Below, piece after piece: positions 20,221 to 30,274 of a stretch of 64,000 nucleotides of DNA; position 1 is the stretch's first letter, and each line of letters opens with the position of its first letter. Below the pieces are notes generated by a model that was given only the letters and a program-made list of their open reading frames with translations, did not search any database and was not told where the DNA came from. The stretch is from Amphritea pacifica (GTDB taxonomy: Bacteria; Pseudomonadota; Gammaproteobacteria; Pseudomonadales; Balneatricaceae): the NCBI RefSeq assembly GCF_016924145.1, contig NZ_JAFFZO010000021.1, positions 30,819 to 94,818 on the forward strand. The letters run 5' to 3'. A program made the position numbers and the translations under genes.

Positions 20221-20247
20221 AAAAATGTGCGGCCGGAGCCGCACATT
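20221..20247 (-). terminator. Rho-independent terminator of gyrA
   Basis: On the minus strand a perfect 10-bp stem (AATGTGCGGC/GCCGCACATT, loop of four) ends in TTTTT, beginning 16 bases past the gyrA stop. It separates gyrA from serC. Confidence 0.88.
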
Positions 20248-20263
20248 AGTTTAACCACCGGGG

Positions 20264-22912
20264 TTATTCTTCGGTGTCGCTGGCGGGCGTTTCAGGTGAG
20301 TCGGAGGGGTTATCATCACCGTCAACAACCGGCCCCGCCTCCCCTTCGATGACGCCTGCCTCTATCAGCTCTTCCTCTGACACCTCAGGCTCCTCAATCC
20401 GCGCCACACCTACCAGATTTTCACCCTCAGCCACCCGGATAACACGGACCCCCTGAGTATTACGACCCAGTACAGAGATCTCATCACTACGGGTGCGAAC
20501 CAGCGTACCCTGATCACTGATCAGCATCACATCATCGCCTTCAAACATCTGTACCGCGCCGATCAGCGCGCCATTACGGTCAGTACACTGCATCGCAATC
20601 ACGCCCTGACCACCACGACCATAGGTGGGGAAGTCTTCAACGGCGGTCTGCTTACCGAAGCCATTGATACTGGTGGTCAGAATGCGGCCGTTTTCCTGCG
20701 GAATAATCAGCGAGATAACCCGGGCATCATTCTTCAGTTTGATACCGCGAACCCCCCGTGCGGTACGACCCATTGGGCGCACATCATCTTCAGGGAAACG
20801 GATCGATTTACCCTCACTGGAGACCAGCATCACCTCAGCGGTGCCATCGGTGATAGCGGCACCGATCAGGGTATCCCCCTCATCCAGCGCCAGCGCAATC
20901 AGACCGGTGGAACGGGGACGGGAGAAGTTAACCAGTGGAGTCTTCTTCACGGTTCCGTCAGCGGTTGCCATAAACACATAGTGCTCATCCGCATACTCAT
21001 TCACCGGCAGAATGGTGGTAATACGCTCACCCTCCTGCAACGGCAGAATATTCACGATTGGCCGGCCTCTGGCCGCCCGGCTCGCCTGGGGAATCTCATA
21101 CACTTTCAGCCAGTACACTTTACCCAGATTGGTAAAGCAGAGAATCGTGTCATGGGTACTGGCGATCAGCAGTTTCTCGATGAAATCTTCATCTTTAACG
21201 GCCGTCGCAGAGCGCCCCTTACCACCACGACGCTGAGCCTGATACATCGTCAGCGGCTGGGTCTTGGCATAACCACCGTGCGAGATGGTAACCACCATAT
21301 CCTCTTCAGCGATCAGATCGGCAACCGTAAAGTCCTGCTGCGAAGCGATCACATCGGTGCGACGCTCATCGCCATACTCTTCAACAATCAGCTCCAGCTC
21401 TTCACGAATTACTTCCATCAACCGTTCGGGGCTGTTGAGAATGGCCAGCAGCTCTGCGATCCGATCCAGCAGTTCACGATACTCCGCAATCAGCTTGTCA
21501 TGTTCCAGACCGGTCAGACGGTGCAGACGCAACTCAAGGATGGCCTGCGCCTGCGCCGGAGACAGATGATAAACCCCATCGTGCATGCCATACTGAGCTT
21601 CCAGATCTTCCGGACGACAGGCATTCTCACCCGCCCGTTCCAGCATCACCGTCACCTCACCTGGCTGCCACGAGGTTTCGATCAGACGCTCTTTGGCTTC
21701 CGCCGGAGTAGGCGAGCTCTTGATCATCTCGATAACGGCATCGATATTGGCCAGCGCAATCGCCAGACCTTCCAGGATATGCCCCCGCTCACGCGCTTTG
21801 CGCAGCAGGTAAACGGTACGACGGGTCACCACTTCGCGGCGGTGACGGATAAAGCATTCCAGAATTGACTTCAGGTCCAGCGTGCGCGGCTGTCCATCAA
21901 CCAGCGCCACCATGTTGATACCGAAAACGTTCTGCAGCTGAGTCTGAATAAAGAGGTTGTTCACCACAACTTCAGACACTTCACCTTTGCGCAGCTCAAC
22001 AACGATGCGCATGCCGTCCTTATCGGACTCATCACGCAGTTCGGTAATCCCTTCGAGCTTCTTCTCTTTAACCAACTCAGCGATCTTCTCGATCAGCCGC
22101 GCCTTGTTAACCTGATAGGGGATCTCAGTAAAGATAATCGACTCTTTACCGTTTTTATCATTGGTCTCGATATGGTGCTTAGCCCGCAGATAGATCCGTC
22201 CACGACCGGTCTGATAGGCCTGCAGAATACCCGCGCGGCCATTGATAATGGCTCCGGTCGGAAAGTCCGGTGCCGGGATATATTCCATAAGGCCATCGAT
22301 ACCGAGATCCGGATTATCAATCAGCGCAATACAACCACGTACGATTTCGCCCAGATTATGGGGCGGAATATTGGTTGCCATACCCACGGCGATACCTGCA
22401 GAACCATTGACCAGCAGTGTTGGCACCTTGGTAGGCAACACTTCCGGAATCTGTTCCGTGCCATCATAGTTGGGTACAAAATCAACGGTTTCTTTATCGA
22501 GATCGGCCAGCAACTCGTGCGAGATCTTGGCCATGCGGATCTCGGTATAACGCATCGCCGCAGCGGAATCACCATCCACTGAGCCGAAGTTACCCTGACC
22601 GTCGACCAGCATATAGCGCATCGAAAACGGCTGAGCCATCCGCACGATGGTGTCATACACTGCACTATCACCATGAGGGTGATATTTACCGATTACGTCA
22701 CCCACCACACGGGCAGATTTTTTGTACGCCTTATTCCAGTCGTTGCCCAGTTCGCTCATGGCGAACAGCACCCGACGGTGTACTGGCTTAAGTCCATCCC
22801 GTACGTCTGGTAACGCACGCCCCACGATTACGCTCATGGCGTAATCCAGATATGACTGCTTCAGTTCATCTTCGATGTTTACTGGCAGAATCTCTCTGGC
22901 TAAATCACCCAT
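20264..22912 (-). CDS. gyrA: DNA gyrase subunit A
   Basis: This 882-residue subunit carries DNA breakage and reunion for negative supercoiling. The catalytic tyrosine is in [10 protein letters not shown]. The quinolone-resistance region [10 protein letters not shown] has Ser83 and Asp87, the wild-type sensitive residues by E. coli numbering. The C-terminal beta-pinwheel with the GyrA-box (QRRGGKG) begins near residue 550, and the tail is acidic (rich in Glu and Asp), as in other proteobacteria. It is transcribed away from ubiG; the 244-base gap between them presumably holds both promoters, though I could not assign clear boxes. Confidence 0.98.
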   Translation of the reverse strand: MGDLAREILPVNIEDELKQSYLDYAMSVIVGRALPDVRDGLKPVHRRVLFAMSELGNDWNKAYKKSARVVGDVIGKYHPHGDSAVYDTIVRMAQPFSMRYMLVDGQGNFGSVDGDSAAAMRYTEIRMAKISHELLADLDKETVDFVPNYDGTEQIPEVLPTKVPTLLVNGSAGIAVGMATNIPPHNLGEIVRGCIALIDNPDLGIDGLMEYIPAPDFPTGAIINGRAGILQAYQTGRGRIYLRAKHHIETNDKNGKESIIFTEIPYQVNKARLIEKIAELVKEKKLEGITELRDESDKDGMRIVVELRKGEVSEVVVNNLFIQTQLQNVFGINMVALVDGQPRTLDLKSILECFIRHRREVVTRRTVYLLRKARERGHILEGLAIALANIDAVIEMIKSSPTPAEAKERLIETSWQPGEVTVMLERAGENACRPEDLEAQYGMHDGVYHLSPAQAQAILELRLHRLTGLEHDKLIAEYRELLDRIAELLAILNSPERLMEVIREELELIVEEYGDERRTDVIASQQDFTVADLIAEEDMVVTISHGGYAKTQPLTMYQAQRRGGKGRSATAVKDEDFIEKLLIASTHDTILCFTNLGKVYWLKVYEIPQASRAARGRPIVNILPLQEGERITTILPVNEYADEHYVFMATADGTVKKTPLVNFSRPRSTGLIALALDEGDTLIGAAITDGTAEVMLVSSEGKSIRFPEDDVRPMGRTARGVRGIKLKNDARVISLIIPQENGRILTTSINGFGKQTAVEDFPTYGRGGQGVIAMQCTDRNGALIGAVQMFEGDDVMLISDQGTLVRTRSDEISVLGRNTQGVRVIRVAEGENLVGVARIEEPEVSEEELIEAGVIEGEAGPVVDGDDNPSDSPETPASDTEE

Positions 22913-23156
22913 AATAGCTCTGGCTATCCTTGAATCTGACTGCTGAGAATTAAGTGGTTAATCCCACCCTGAAAGCGGTAAACCATAAGCCCGCGAGTAT
23001 ACCATAAAGAAATGGCAATATTCTCGCAAAATTAAGGTCTTGGACACCTGAATCAGGGTTATCAGCAGGAACCCGCCAGACAATCTGTATTCGCCCCTCC
23101 AGCGGTGCTAGAATGGCGCAGAATTTTCTCCAGACACTAGCCTTTGGCGGCATATT

Positions 23157-23882
23157 ATGACTGATACACAAAGCAACAACGGCGCAAATATCGATCCTCA
23201 GGAGATAGCGAAATTTGAAGAACTGGCCAGCCGCTGGTGGGACCGCGAAAGTGAGTTCAAACCCCTGCATGACATCAACCCACTGCGGGTGGACTTTATC
23301 GACCGTATCGCCTCGCTGAATGGCAAAACCGTACTGGATGTCGGCTGTGGTGGCGGCATTCTCTCCGAAGCGATGGCTCACCGGGGTGCCGCAGTGACCG
23401 GCATCGATATGGGAGAAGCGCCCCTCAAGGTTGCCAAACTGCACGGCCTGGAAAGCGGCGTCAACGTCTCTTACCGCCAGGTCACCGTGGAACAGCTGGC
23501 CACCGAGCAGCCACAGAGTTTCGATATCGTCACCTGCATGGAGATGATGGAGCATGTACCTGACCCATCATCTATTGTTGATGCCTGCAGCCAGTTGGTA
23601 AAGCCTGGCGGTTACGTGTTTTTCTCCACTCTCAACCGCAACCCTAAAAGCTATATGATGGCGATTGTCGGGGCAGAACACCTGCTTAAGCTCGTACCCA
23701 AAGGCACCCACGATTTCAAGAAATTTATCCGCCCTTCCGAGCTGGCAAGCTGGATACGCCAGAGCGGCCTGCAGAGCGAAAAAATAACCGGCCTGACATA
23801 CAACCCACTGAGCAAAGCTTACAAACTTAACGACCGGGATGTGGATGTCAATTACATGGTCGCTACCCGCAAGCCGGACTGA
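23157..23882 (+). CDS. ubiG: Ubiquinone biosynthesis O-methyltransferase
   Basis: This 241-residue SAM-dependent methyltransferase performs both O-methylation steps of ubiquinone synthesis. Motif I is [15 protein letters not shown], followed by a post-I acidic residue (GIDMGE) and motif II ([13 protein letters not shown]). The N-terminal [14 protein letters not shown] and the [12 protein letters not shown] segment are typical UbiG features. It is followed three bases later by mupP, the arrangement known from Pseudomonas. Confidence 0.97.
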   Translation: MTDTQSNNGANIDPQEIAKFEELASRWWDRESEFKPLHDINPLRVDFIDRIASLNGKTVLDVGCGGGILSEAMAHRGAAVTGIDMGEAPLKVAKLHGLESGVNVSYRQVTVEQLATEQPQSFDIVTCMEMMEHVPDPSSIVDACSQLVKPGGYVFFSTLNRNPKSYMMAIVGAEHLLKLVPKGTHDFKKFIRPSELASWIRQSGLQSEKITGLTYNPLSKAYKLNDRDVDVNYMVATRKPD

Positions 23883-23885
23883 ACA

Positions 23886-24566
23886 ATGAACAGAGCCCTG
23901 CCAGAAGCCGTACTGTTCGACCTTGACGGCACACTGCTTGATACCGCACCGGATTTTCACCATGTAATCAATCAGCTTCTGGCCGAGCAGCAGCAACCGC
24001 CTGTCAGCTATGATTTCCTCAGAGGTTACGTCTCCAATGGTGCCCGGGCGATGGTCTGCGCAGCATTCCAAACCGACGAGCATACGACCGATTTCGACAC
24101 ACTGCATCAACGGATGCTGGAGCTCTACCTGCAACACCTGGACGTAGACACAAAACCGTTTCCCGGCATACAAAACCTGCTCAACTGGCTGGGGGAGAAC
24201 AGCATCCCCTGGGGGATCGTGACCAACAAACCCGAGCGTTATACCACGCCGCTGATGCAGGGACTGAACCTGCAACCGGCCGCAGGCACCGTGATCTGCC
24301 CGGATCATGTGCGCGAGAAAAAACCCCATCCGGAAGCCCTGTTCCTGGCCTGTAATAAGCTGGGAATAACACCGGAACGCAGTGTATATATCGGCGACCA
24401 TCGCAGGGATATTGAAGCAGGACTCAATGCTGGCATGCAGACGATTGCGGCCAGTTACGGCTATATTGATAGCGGCGAAAATATCGTCAGCTGGAACAGC
24501 CATTACCGGGTAGATCACGCTGATGAGATCCGCCCGATTTTAGAAACCCTTTATTGCAACCGCTAA
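23886..24566 (+). CDS. mupP: N-acetylmuramic acid 6-phosphate phosphatase MupP-like (HAD family)
   Basis: This 226-residue HAD-IA phosphatase has motif I FDLDGTLLDT, motif II (VTNKPE), the motif III lysine in EKKPHPEAL and motif IV GDHRRDIEAG. Family members include phosphoglycolate phosphatases (Gph) and MupP, which removes phosphate from MurNAc-6P in peptidoglycan recycling. Its position directly after ubiG, as in Pseudomonas, favours MupP over Gph, but sequence alone does not settle the substrate. Confidence 0.8.
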   Translation: MNRALPEAVLFDLDGTLLDTAPDFHHVINQLLAEQQQPPVSYDFLRGYVSNGARAMVCAAFQTDEHTTDFDTLHQRMLELYLQHLDVDTKPFPGIQNLLNWLGENSIPWGIVTNKPERYTTPLMQGLNLQPAAGTVICPDHVREKKPHPEALFLACNKLGITPERSVYIGDHRRDIEAGLNAGMQTIAASYGYIDSGENIVSWNSHYRVDHADEIRPILETLYCNR

Positions 24567-24662
24567 GTAAAATATAAGGCCAGACCGAACCATCAGTGCG
24601 CAACAAACGACAGAGCACACCGGCCAGCCACTCAACCTTAGCCTTCAGACACAGGAGCTGTC

Positions 24663-25403
24663 ATGTACGATTATCAGGCACCGGAAAACTTACTGCAGGA
24701 CAAAATTATTCTGGTTACCGGAGCTGGCAGCGGTATCGGGCGGGCGGCAGCCCTTAGCTACGCCGCTCACGGCGCCACCGTTATTCTGCTGGGTCGGACC
24801 GAAGAAAAACTGAATGCCGTATACGATGAGATAGAAGCCGCCGGTTACCCTCAGGCAGCTATTATCACGCTTAACCTGGAAACCGCCGGCGAAACTGACT
24901 TTGATAATCTCGCGGCCACACTGGAACAGGAGTTTGGCAGAGTTGACGGGATCTTACACAATGCCGGAACCCTCGGCATCCGCACACCAGTTGAGAGCTA
25001 TGACCCGGTTATCTGGCAGCAGGTGATGCAGGTTAATGTCAACAGCACCTTTATGCTGACTCAGGCACTACTGTCGCTGACAGACGCATCAGAAGACGCT
25101 TCTATCATCTTCACCTCCTCCGGGGTCGGCCGCAAAGGCAAAGCATTCTGGGGCGCTTATGCTGTGTCTAAATTCGCCACCGAAGGCCTGATGCAGGTGC
25201 TCGCGGATGAACTGGAGCACAACCCCAATATCCGCGTCAACGCCATCAATCCCGGCGCGACCCGAACCGATATGAGAGCCAATGCTTATCCGGCTGAAAA
25301 TCCGGAAAGCAATCCAACCCCACAAGAGATCATGCCCCTCTACCTCTACCTGATGGGTCGTGACAGCCGTTCGGTCAACGGCCAGTCACTCGATGCCCAA
25401 TAA
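24663..25403 (+). CDS. yciK: YciK-like short-chain dehydrogenase
   Basis: This 246-residue classical SDR has the cofactor motif TGAGSGIGRA, the NAG motif (HNAGTLG), a catalytic serine in FTSSGVG and the active-site YxxxK in AYAVSKFA. The N-terminal extension YQAPENLLQDK matches the YciK subgroup. The biochemical substrate is not established. A clear AGGAG ribosome-binding site precedes the ATG. It is convergent with rluB, and a shared bidirectional terminator lies between them. Confidence 0.88.
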   Translation: MYDYQAPENLLQDKIILVTGAGSGIGRAAALSYAAHGATVILLGRTEEKLNAVYDEIEAAGYPQAAIITLNLETAGETDFDNLAATLEQEFGRVDGILHNAGTLGIRTPVESYDPVIWQQVMQVNVNSTFMLTQALLSLTDASEDASIIFTSSGVGRKGKAFWGAYAVSKFATEGLMQVLADELEHNPNIRVNAINPGATRTDMRANAYPAENPESNPTPQEIMPLYLYLMGRDSRSVNGQSLDAQ

Positions 25404-25423
25404 CGTTCAGGCCCTTCATACAT

Positions 25424-25457
25424 AAAAAAACGCAGCTTCAGAATGAAGCTGCGTTTT
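25424..25457. terminator. Bidirectional terminator between yciK and rluB
   Basis: A long perfect stem (AAAACGCAGCTTC/GAAGCTGCGTTTT, loop AGAAT) is flanked by T-runs on both strands. It serves yciK on the plus strand and rluB on the minus strand. Confidence 0.9.
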
Positions 25458-25461
25458 GGTT

Positions 25462-26307
25462 TTACCTTTCAGAGCGCTTCGGGCCGACAGAGCGGCGTGT
25501 CTTCTGTCGTTTTGCCCGCCGCTCAGCGGCGTCTTTCTCTTTCACCGATAGCGGCTTGTTATGCTTCTGTTTCATGTCCATCATACTGGACAGCATATTA
25601 ATCTCTTTCTGTGACAACTCCTTCCAGTGCCCCGCCTTAACCTCACTGGGCAGGAAGAACGGTCCGTAACGCACACGTTTGAGGCGACTCACCTGAACCT
25701 CCTGAGACTCCCACAAACGCCGTACTTCGCGATTACGTCCCTCCATAATACAGACGTGATACCACTTGTTAGCGCCTTCACCATTAAAAAACTGCACATC
25801 GGTAAAGCGGGCCATACCATCATCCAGCAGCACCCCTTTTTTCAGTCGTGTAATCATCGCCTCATCGACTTCACCCAGAATGCGCACCGCATACTCACGA
25901 TCAATATTCGCAGAGGGGTGCATCAGGTTATTAGCCAATTCACCATCAGTAGTGAACAACAACAGGCCTGAGGTATTGATATCCAGTCGCCCCACAGCGA
26001 TCCAGCGCCCCTGTTTCAGCGGCGGCAGATGATCAAACACCGTAGGACGCCCTTCCGGATCATGGCGGGTCGCCACCTCACCTAATGGCTTATTATAAAT
26101 AAGCACCCGGCGCTCACTATCACGATCAAACACCATTTTCTGTGCCTGCCCGTCAACTTCTACTTCATCCCGAACCGAGACTCTGTCGCCGAGCGTTGCA
26201 ACCTGGCCGTTCACAACAATACGACCAGCGTCTATCCAACGTTCCATCTCACGACGTGAACCCAATCCGGAACGCGCCAAAACTTTCTGCAGTTTTTCGT
26301 CTGTCAC
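25462..26307 (-). CDS. rluB: 23S rRNA pseudouridine 2605 synthase RluB
   Basis: This 281-residue enzyme is placed at the GTG at 26307, preceded by GAGGA. The upstream open frame lies in the H-NS terminator region. An S4-like RNA-binding domain (EKLQKVLARSGLGSRREMER) precedes the RsuA-type catalytic domain. The catalytic aspartate is in VGRLDINTSGLLLFTTDGEL, and MEGRNREVRRLWE is the family motif. The basic C-terminal tail is rich in Lys and Arg. It modifies U2605 of 23S rRNA. Confidence 0.92.
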   Translation of the reverse strand: MTDEKLQKVLARSGLGSRREMERWIDAGRIVVNGQVATLGDRVSVRDEVEVDGQAQKMVFDRDSERRVLIYNKPLGEVATRHDPEGRPTVFDHLPPLKQGRWIAVGRLDINTSGLLLFTTDGELANNLMHPSANIDREYAVRILGEVDEAMITRLKKGVLLDDGMARFTDVQFFNGEGANKWYHVCIMEGRNREVRRLWESQEVQVSRLKRVRYGPFFLPSEVKAGHWKELSQKEINMLSSMMDMKQKHNKPLSVKEKDAAERRAKRQKTRRSVGPKRSER

Positions 26308-26360
26308 CGACGCATCCTCACATATAAGAAACCTGAAAAAGGTTTCTGAAAAAAACAAAC

Positions 26361-26396
26361 AAAAAAGCTCCTCGACGCTGTGCCGAAGAGCTTTTT
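26361..26396 (-). terminator. Terminator of the H-NS-like gene
   Basis: On the minus strand the stem AAAAAGCTCTTCGG...CGAGGAGCTTTTTT (one bulge) ends in six T residues, starting 22 bases after the H-NS-like stop and before the rluB start. Confidence 0.8.
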
Positions 26397-26417
26397 AATA
26401 ATAACGGAAAGGAGTGA

Positions 26418-26804
26418 TTAAATTAAGAAGTCTTCTTTCGTTTTACCTTTGGCAAAAGCAGCCTGAAATACTGCAGGAGTCCGGCCACGCCCCGACCACT
26501 GATGCACTTCGCCATTTTCATCCTTAATCTGATACTTAGGTGCGACCTTTTTCTTAACCGGCGCATCAACCAGAACCATCAGATCATCCAGACCAATACC
26601 TGCCTCCTGCATGCTCTGCTTAATTGCTTCAATTTTTTCTGCGCGCTCACGCTCAACTGCCAGCAATTCCTCTTCCTGTGCCTGCTTTTCTTCCAGAATT
26701 TCAGTCAGATCGGCAATGGCTTTTTCAATATCAGCACTGGAAAGTGTCTGACACTGTTTACGCAGTGAGTTTTTACGGGTAAGAAGTTTCACAAAGTCGG
26801 TCAT
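26418..26804 (-). CDS. H-NS-family nucleoid-associated protein
   Basis: This 128-residue protein has an N-terminal coiled-coil oligomerisation region (about 1-65, rich in Glu, Gln and Ala). A C-terminal DNA-binding domain follows, with the H-NS core W-S-G-R-G-R-T-P at about 103-110 in the context YQIKDENGEVHQWSGRGRTP. This family silences AT-rich, often horizontally acquired, DNA. It is monocistronic, with a terminator downstream and AT-rich sequence upstream (26805-26894), where self-binding would be plausible. It belongs to the H-NS/StpA-like group, but the exact subfamily cannot be named. Confidence 0.9.
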   Translation of the reverse strand: MTDFVKLLTRKNSLRKQCQTLSSADIEKAIADLTEILEEKQAQEEELLAVERERAEKIEAIKQSMQEAGIGLDDLMVLVDAPVKKKVAPKYQIKDENGEVHQWSGRGRTPAVFQAAFAKGKTKEDFLI

Positions 26805-26894
26805 TATAAATCACCAATATAAAATTAGTTTGGGAACAGGCCTGAATTATTGATTATGTATTACTTTTTTTCAATAAAAACTTATTAAGTTTAT

Positions 26895-27515
26895 TTATTC
26901 AAAATCAGAAACATCACCGGCACCACGCCGAATAATGACAGGCACATCATCTACCAGATTAATCACAGAGGTCGCTTCCATTCCGCAATAGCCACCATCA
27001 ATAACAAGATCAACCTCATGCTGTAACAGATCCCGGATTTCATAAGGATCTATCAACGGCAGCTCCTCCCCGGGCATAATAAGGGAGGTACTCATTATCG
27101 GCTCGCCTAATGCATCCATGAGCTGCAAAGCGATATTATTCTGTGGAATTCTAAGACCTATTGTGCGTCGTTTAGGATGTAATAAACGGCGCGGCACTTC
27201 CGTTGTCGCATTTAAAATAAAAGTATATGCGCCCGGTGTCATAGCTTTTAGCAAGCGGTATACCGAGTTATTTACTTTAGCATACGTGCCAATTTCAGAC
27301 AGGTCACGACAGACCAGTGTAAAGTTATGCTTATCATCCAGTTTGCGGATACGCTTAATCTTATCAACAGCCGACTTATCTCCCAGATGGCAGCCTAAGG
27401 CATAAGCACAATCGGTAGGATAAACAACAACCCCACCTTTTTTTATGATATCAACAGCCTGATTGATCAGACGCGACTGGGGATTGTCAGGATGGATCTG
27501 AAACAGCTGGCTCAC
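26895..27515 (-). CDS. yciO: YciO-family protein (Sua5/YciO/YrdC domain)
   Basis: This 206-residue protein starts at the GTG at 27515 (SQLFQIHPDNPQSRLINQA), preceded by GGAAGGG. It carries the KxR-SxN type nucleotide pocket of the Sua5/YciO/YrdC fold (VVYPTDCAYALGC, KHNFTLVCRDLSE, SLIMPGEE). YrdC relatives make threonylcarbamoyl-AMP for tRNA t6A37. YciO members are close in sequence but their cellular role is less clear. It is 49 bases downstream of the PHP-domain RNase gene, and this pair is conserved widely. Confidence 0.88.
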   Translation of the reverse strand: MSQLFQIHPDNPQSRLINQAVDIIKKGGVVVYPTDCAYALGCHLGDKSAVDKIKRIRKLDDKHNFTLVCRDLSEIGTYAKVNNSVYRLLKAMTPGAYTFILNATTEVPRRLLHPKRRTIGLRIPQNNIALQLMDALGEPIMSTSLIMPGEELPLIDPYEIRDLLQHEVDLVIDGGYCGMEATSVINLVDDVPVIIRRGAGDVSDFE

Positions 27516-27564
27516 GGGAAACCCTTCCACAAATGTAATTAAATCTATTTTACTGAATATTCAG

Positions 27565-28440
27565 TTAATCCTGAAGCAATTTAGAAAGCACATGGGGATT
27601 ATTGCTACTATAACGTGGATATTTTCCAATACCCGTCCAGTGAAACTGCCTTTTATGGAAATCACTGCCCGCTGATACCATCAGTTTATGTTTTGAGGCG
27701 AGCTTATCCAGCTGCAACAGATGCCCTGACTCAATACCCGGATAGCTTATTTCAATTGCATCACCACCCTGCTCAGAAAAGGCACCTGTTAATAGCCTCA
27801 CCTTAGTAAAGGTCATATTATATTTTGTCGGGTGTGCCAGAACCGCGATTCCTCCAGCCTGATGAATAATATCAATCGCCTGCTCCATTGTTGGCCAGTC
27901 AACTTTAACATCACCTATTTTCCCGGCACCTAAATAACGGTTGAAGGCTTGCGTTTCATTATTAACTACACCAGCTTCTACCATCGCAAAAGCAAAATGA
28001 GGGCGACCAATCTGACCACTTCCAGCCAACTCCAACGCCCGGGGAAGCAGATCGGGAATATTACGCTTACACAGCCTTTTCGAAATAAGACTGGCGCGAA
28101 CCAGACGTAGTTCATCAATTTTTTTCAGGTAGTTTGTCAACGCTGCATCCGTTTCATCAAACCCCAGGCCGATGATATGCACCATACTCCTGCCCCACTG
28201 AGAGGTCAGTTCGGTTCCCGCTATCGCCTGAATCTCATACTCAACTGCTGCTGACTTAAACTCCCTGACTCCGACAACAGTATCATGGTCGGTAATCGCG
28301 AATACGCCAACCCCTTTATCAGCAGCCCCTTTAAGCAGCTCAGCGGGCGTCAGCTCACCATCGGAGTAGCAGGAGTGACAATGAAGGTCACTGAAAGGCA
28401 ATTCCCCACAGGATTCGGGTTTATAACTTAACTGGCTCAC
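27565..28440 (-). CDS. rnm: PHP-domain 5'-3' exoribonuclease RNase AM (YciV/TrpH)
   Basis: This 291-residue PHP-family metalloenzyme has metal ligands in the N-terminal FSDLHCHSCYSDGELTP and AITDHDTV motifs, then GTELTS, LAHPTKY and the C-terminal SAGSDFH. The E. coli homologue RNase AM trims the 5' ends of rRNAs and degrades short oligoribonucleotides and 3',5'-bisphosphates. Length matches (about 290). It is divergent from yciB with only 38 bases between, so the two share a promoter region. Confidence 0.9.
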   Translation of the reverse strand: MSQLSYKPESCGELPFSDLHCHSCYSDGELTPAELLKGAADKGVGVFAITDHDTVVGVREFKSAAVEYEIQAIAGTELTSQWGRSMVHIIGLGFDETDAALTNYLKKIDELRLVRASLISKRLCKRNIPDLLPRALELAGSGQIGRPHFAFAMVEAGVVNNETQAFNRYLGAGKIGDVKVDWPTMEQAIDIIHQAGGIAVLAHPTKYNMTFTKVRLLTGAFSEQGGDAIEISYPGIESGHLLQLDKLASKHKLMVSAGSDFHKRQFHWTGIGKYPRYSSNNPHVLSKLLQD

Positions 28441-28478
28441 TCTATAATCGACCCACTTCTAATCAAAAAAATGTTGTT

Positions 28479-29036
28479 ATGAAACTACTTCTGGATTTTC
28501 TGCCGGTCATTATCTTCTTTATCGTCTATAAAAGCACCGACGATATCATTCTGGCCACCGCGGTTTTGATTCCCGCCACCCTGCTACAGATGCTCTACAC
28601 CTGGATAAAGACCCATAAGATCGAGATGATTCAATTAGTCACGCTTGGATTAGTCGTTATTCTGGGTGGGGCTACTATACTGTTTCAGGATAAAACCTTT
28701 ATTCAGTGGAAACCCACCGTCGTCACCTGGCTGTTCGCCCTGGCGTTTCTGGGAAGTCAGTTTATCGGCACGAAAACCATCATTCAGCGACTCATGGATG
28801 GCACCATTGAAATGCCTTCCCGAGCCTGGACACAACTGAATATTGCCTGGATCATATTCTACCTTATTCTGGGTGGTGTAAACCTGTATGTGGCCTATAC
28901 TATGAGCGAAGAAACCTGGGTCAACTTCAAACTGTTCGGCATGCTGGGGCTTACTCTGATCTTTATTTTGCTGCAGGGCTTCTACATTTCAAAACATATC
29001 AAGCCCGACAGCAACGAAAACCACAGCGAAAACTAA
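28479..29036 (+). CDS. yciB: Inner membrane septation-associated protein YciB
   Basis: This 185-residue integral membrane protein has five hydrophobic helices. It begins [20 protein letters not shown], the family signature, and contains a conserved [15 protein letters not shown] and [12 protein letters not shown]. YciB (formerly IspZ) is linked to cell division and envelope integrity. No clear Shine-Dalgarno is visible before the ATG. It is followed ten bases later by yciI. Confidence 0.92.
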   Translation: MKLLLDFLPVIIFFIVYKSTDDIILATAVLIPATLLQMLYTWIKTHKIEMIQLVTLGLVVILGGATILFQDKTFIQWKPTVVTWLFALAFLGSQFIGTKTIIQRLMDGTIEMPSRAWTQLNIAWIIFYLILGGVNLYVAYTMSEETWVNFKLFGMLGLTLIFILLQGFYISKHIKPDSNENHSEN

Positions 29037-29046
29037 GGATGTCATA

Positions 29047-29346
29047 ATGCTTTACGCCATTATCAGCGAAGATAACCCCGGGACTCTTGAACAGCGCATG
29101 GCAGCCAGACCTGATCACCTGGCTCGTCTTGAAACTCTGCGGGATGCAGGGAAACTTCTGGTTGCCGGACCACACCCGGCAATTGACAGCGAAGATCCAG
29201 GCCCTGCAGGCTTCACTGGCAGCCTTGTCATCGCAGAATTTGAATCGTTATCACAGGCACAGTCCTGGGCAGACCAGGATCCTTATATAAAAGCAGGTGT
29301 TTATCGACAGGTGATGGTAAAACCATACAAAAAAGTTTTACCATAG
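29047..29346 (+). CDS. yciI: YciI family protein
   Basis: This 99-residue small ferredoxin-fold protein of the YciI family has the conserved histidine in [11 protein letters not shown] and an aspartate in the SWADQDPY motif, the proposed active site. The function is not established. An AAGGA ribosome-binding site precedes the ATG, and it is coupled closely to yciB, as in E. coli. Confidence 0.9.
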   Translation: MLYAIISEDNPGTLEQRMAARPDHLARLETLRDAGKLLVAGPHPAIDSEDPGPAGFTGSLVIAEFESLSQAQSWADQDPYIKAGVYRQVMVKPYKKVLP

Positions 29347-29461
29347 TGTCGCTTTTTAGGCTTAAATACCCTTATCAGAACACTCTGTTTAACTTAGGTT
29401 CAGGTTGAACTGGTATAAATAGCCAACACTCGATGAAAATTACAACATAAGGATGTATACG

Positions 29462-30085
29462 ATGAAGAAACTTGCTCTCACAACCGCTCTGGCGCTATCA
29501 ATGGGATTATCTGCAGTTGCCAACGCCCACCCAACCAATGCCGGTTATGCTACCAACTCTACTGACACCGTCTGGAAAACCGGTTACGGCGAATGCTGGC
29601 AGCACGGCTACTGGACTGAAGAGGACAAAACTGTTGAGTGCGGAGCAGAACCTGCAATGGCCGCTCCGGCACCTGCGCCAGCACCTGCTCCAGCACCTAA
29701 AATGATGATGAAGATGATCGATGCCCAGGAAAGCCACATCATCTACTTCGACTTCGACAGCAGCAAAGTAACTGACGTCAGCCCTATCGTAAACTATGTA
29801 GGTTCCCTGGCTAAACTGAACTCTATCGAGCTGAAAGGCTACACTGACTCTATCGGTACCAACGCTTATAATGATGCACTTTCCAAGCGTCGCGTTGAAG
29901 CAGTAGACGCAGCTCTGGTTGAGGCCGGTATCGAAACAGACAAAGTCGTGTCCTACTCTTTCGGTGAAGCGGATCCAGTTAAGGTATGTACCGATACCGG
30001 TGCGTCACGCAAAGCCTGCCTGAGAGAAAACCGCCGCGTAGAAGTAACTATCAGCGGTCAGAAAAAGGTCATGGTTCAACAGTAA
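29462..30085 (+). CDS. OmpA-family outer membrane / peptidoglycan-binding protein
   Basis: This 207-residue exported protein has a signal peptide (MKKLALTTALALSMGLSAVA, cleavage after ANA). A short N-terminal region with two cysteines and aromatic residues (YGECWQHGYWT) is followed by a Pro-Ala linker (PAPAPAP repeats, about 75-87). A C-terminal OmpA-like domain (about 97-200) contains IYFDFDSSKV, the peptidoglycan-contacting SKRRVEAV and LRENRRVEV, and two further cysteines. It has no beta-barrel and is likely periplasmic or outer-membrane attached. The ATG at 29462 fits an AAGG ribosome-binding site better than the one three codons earlier. It is monocistronic with its own terminator. Confidence 0.88.
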   Translation: MKKLALTTALALSMGLSAVANAHPTNAGYATNSTDTVWKTGYGECWQHGYWTEEDKTVECGAEPAMAAPAPAPAPAPAPKMMMKMIDAQESHIIYFDFDSSKVTDVSPIVNYVGSLAKLNSIELKGYTDSIGTNAYNDALSKRRVEAVDAALVEAGIETDKVVSYSFGEADPVKVCTDTGASRKACLRENRRVEVTISGQKKVMVQQ

Positions 30086-30134
30086 TCTGATATGGTGACG
30101 TTAACTGCACAATAGGCAGTTAAGTTTGATAAAG

Positions 30135-30175
30135 CCGGTTACCGCACTCTCCTATCTGCGCTAACCGGTTTTTTT
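30135..30175 (+). terminator. Terminator of the OmpA-like gene
   Basis: The stem CCGGTTA...TAACCGG, extended by CCGC/GCGC pairing, is followed by a run of seven T residues, about 50 bases past the stop codon. Confidence 0.85.
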
Positions 30176-30274
30176 CGCTCTGCCAGCGACCAATATGATG
30201 AAAAATTTTACCCGATCAATCGACTGCCTGCTCACCGTCGTCAGCGTCTACCCCATTACACTCCCGGTGTGCAG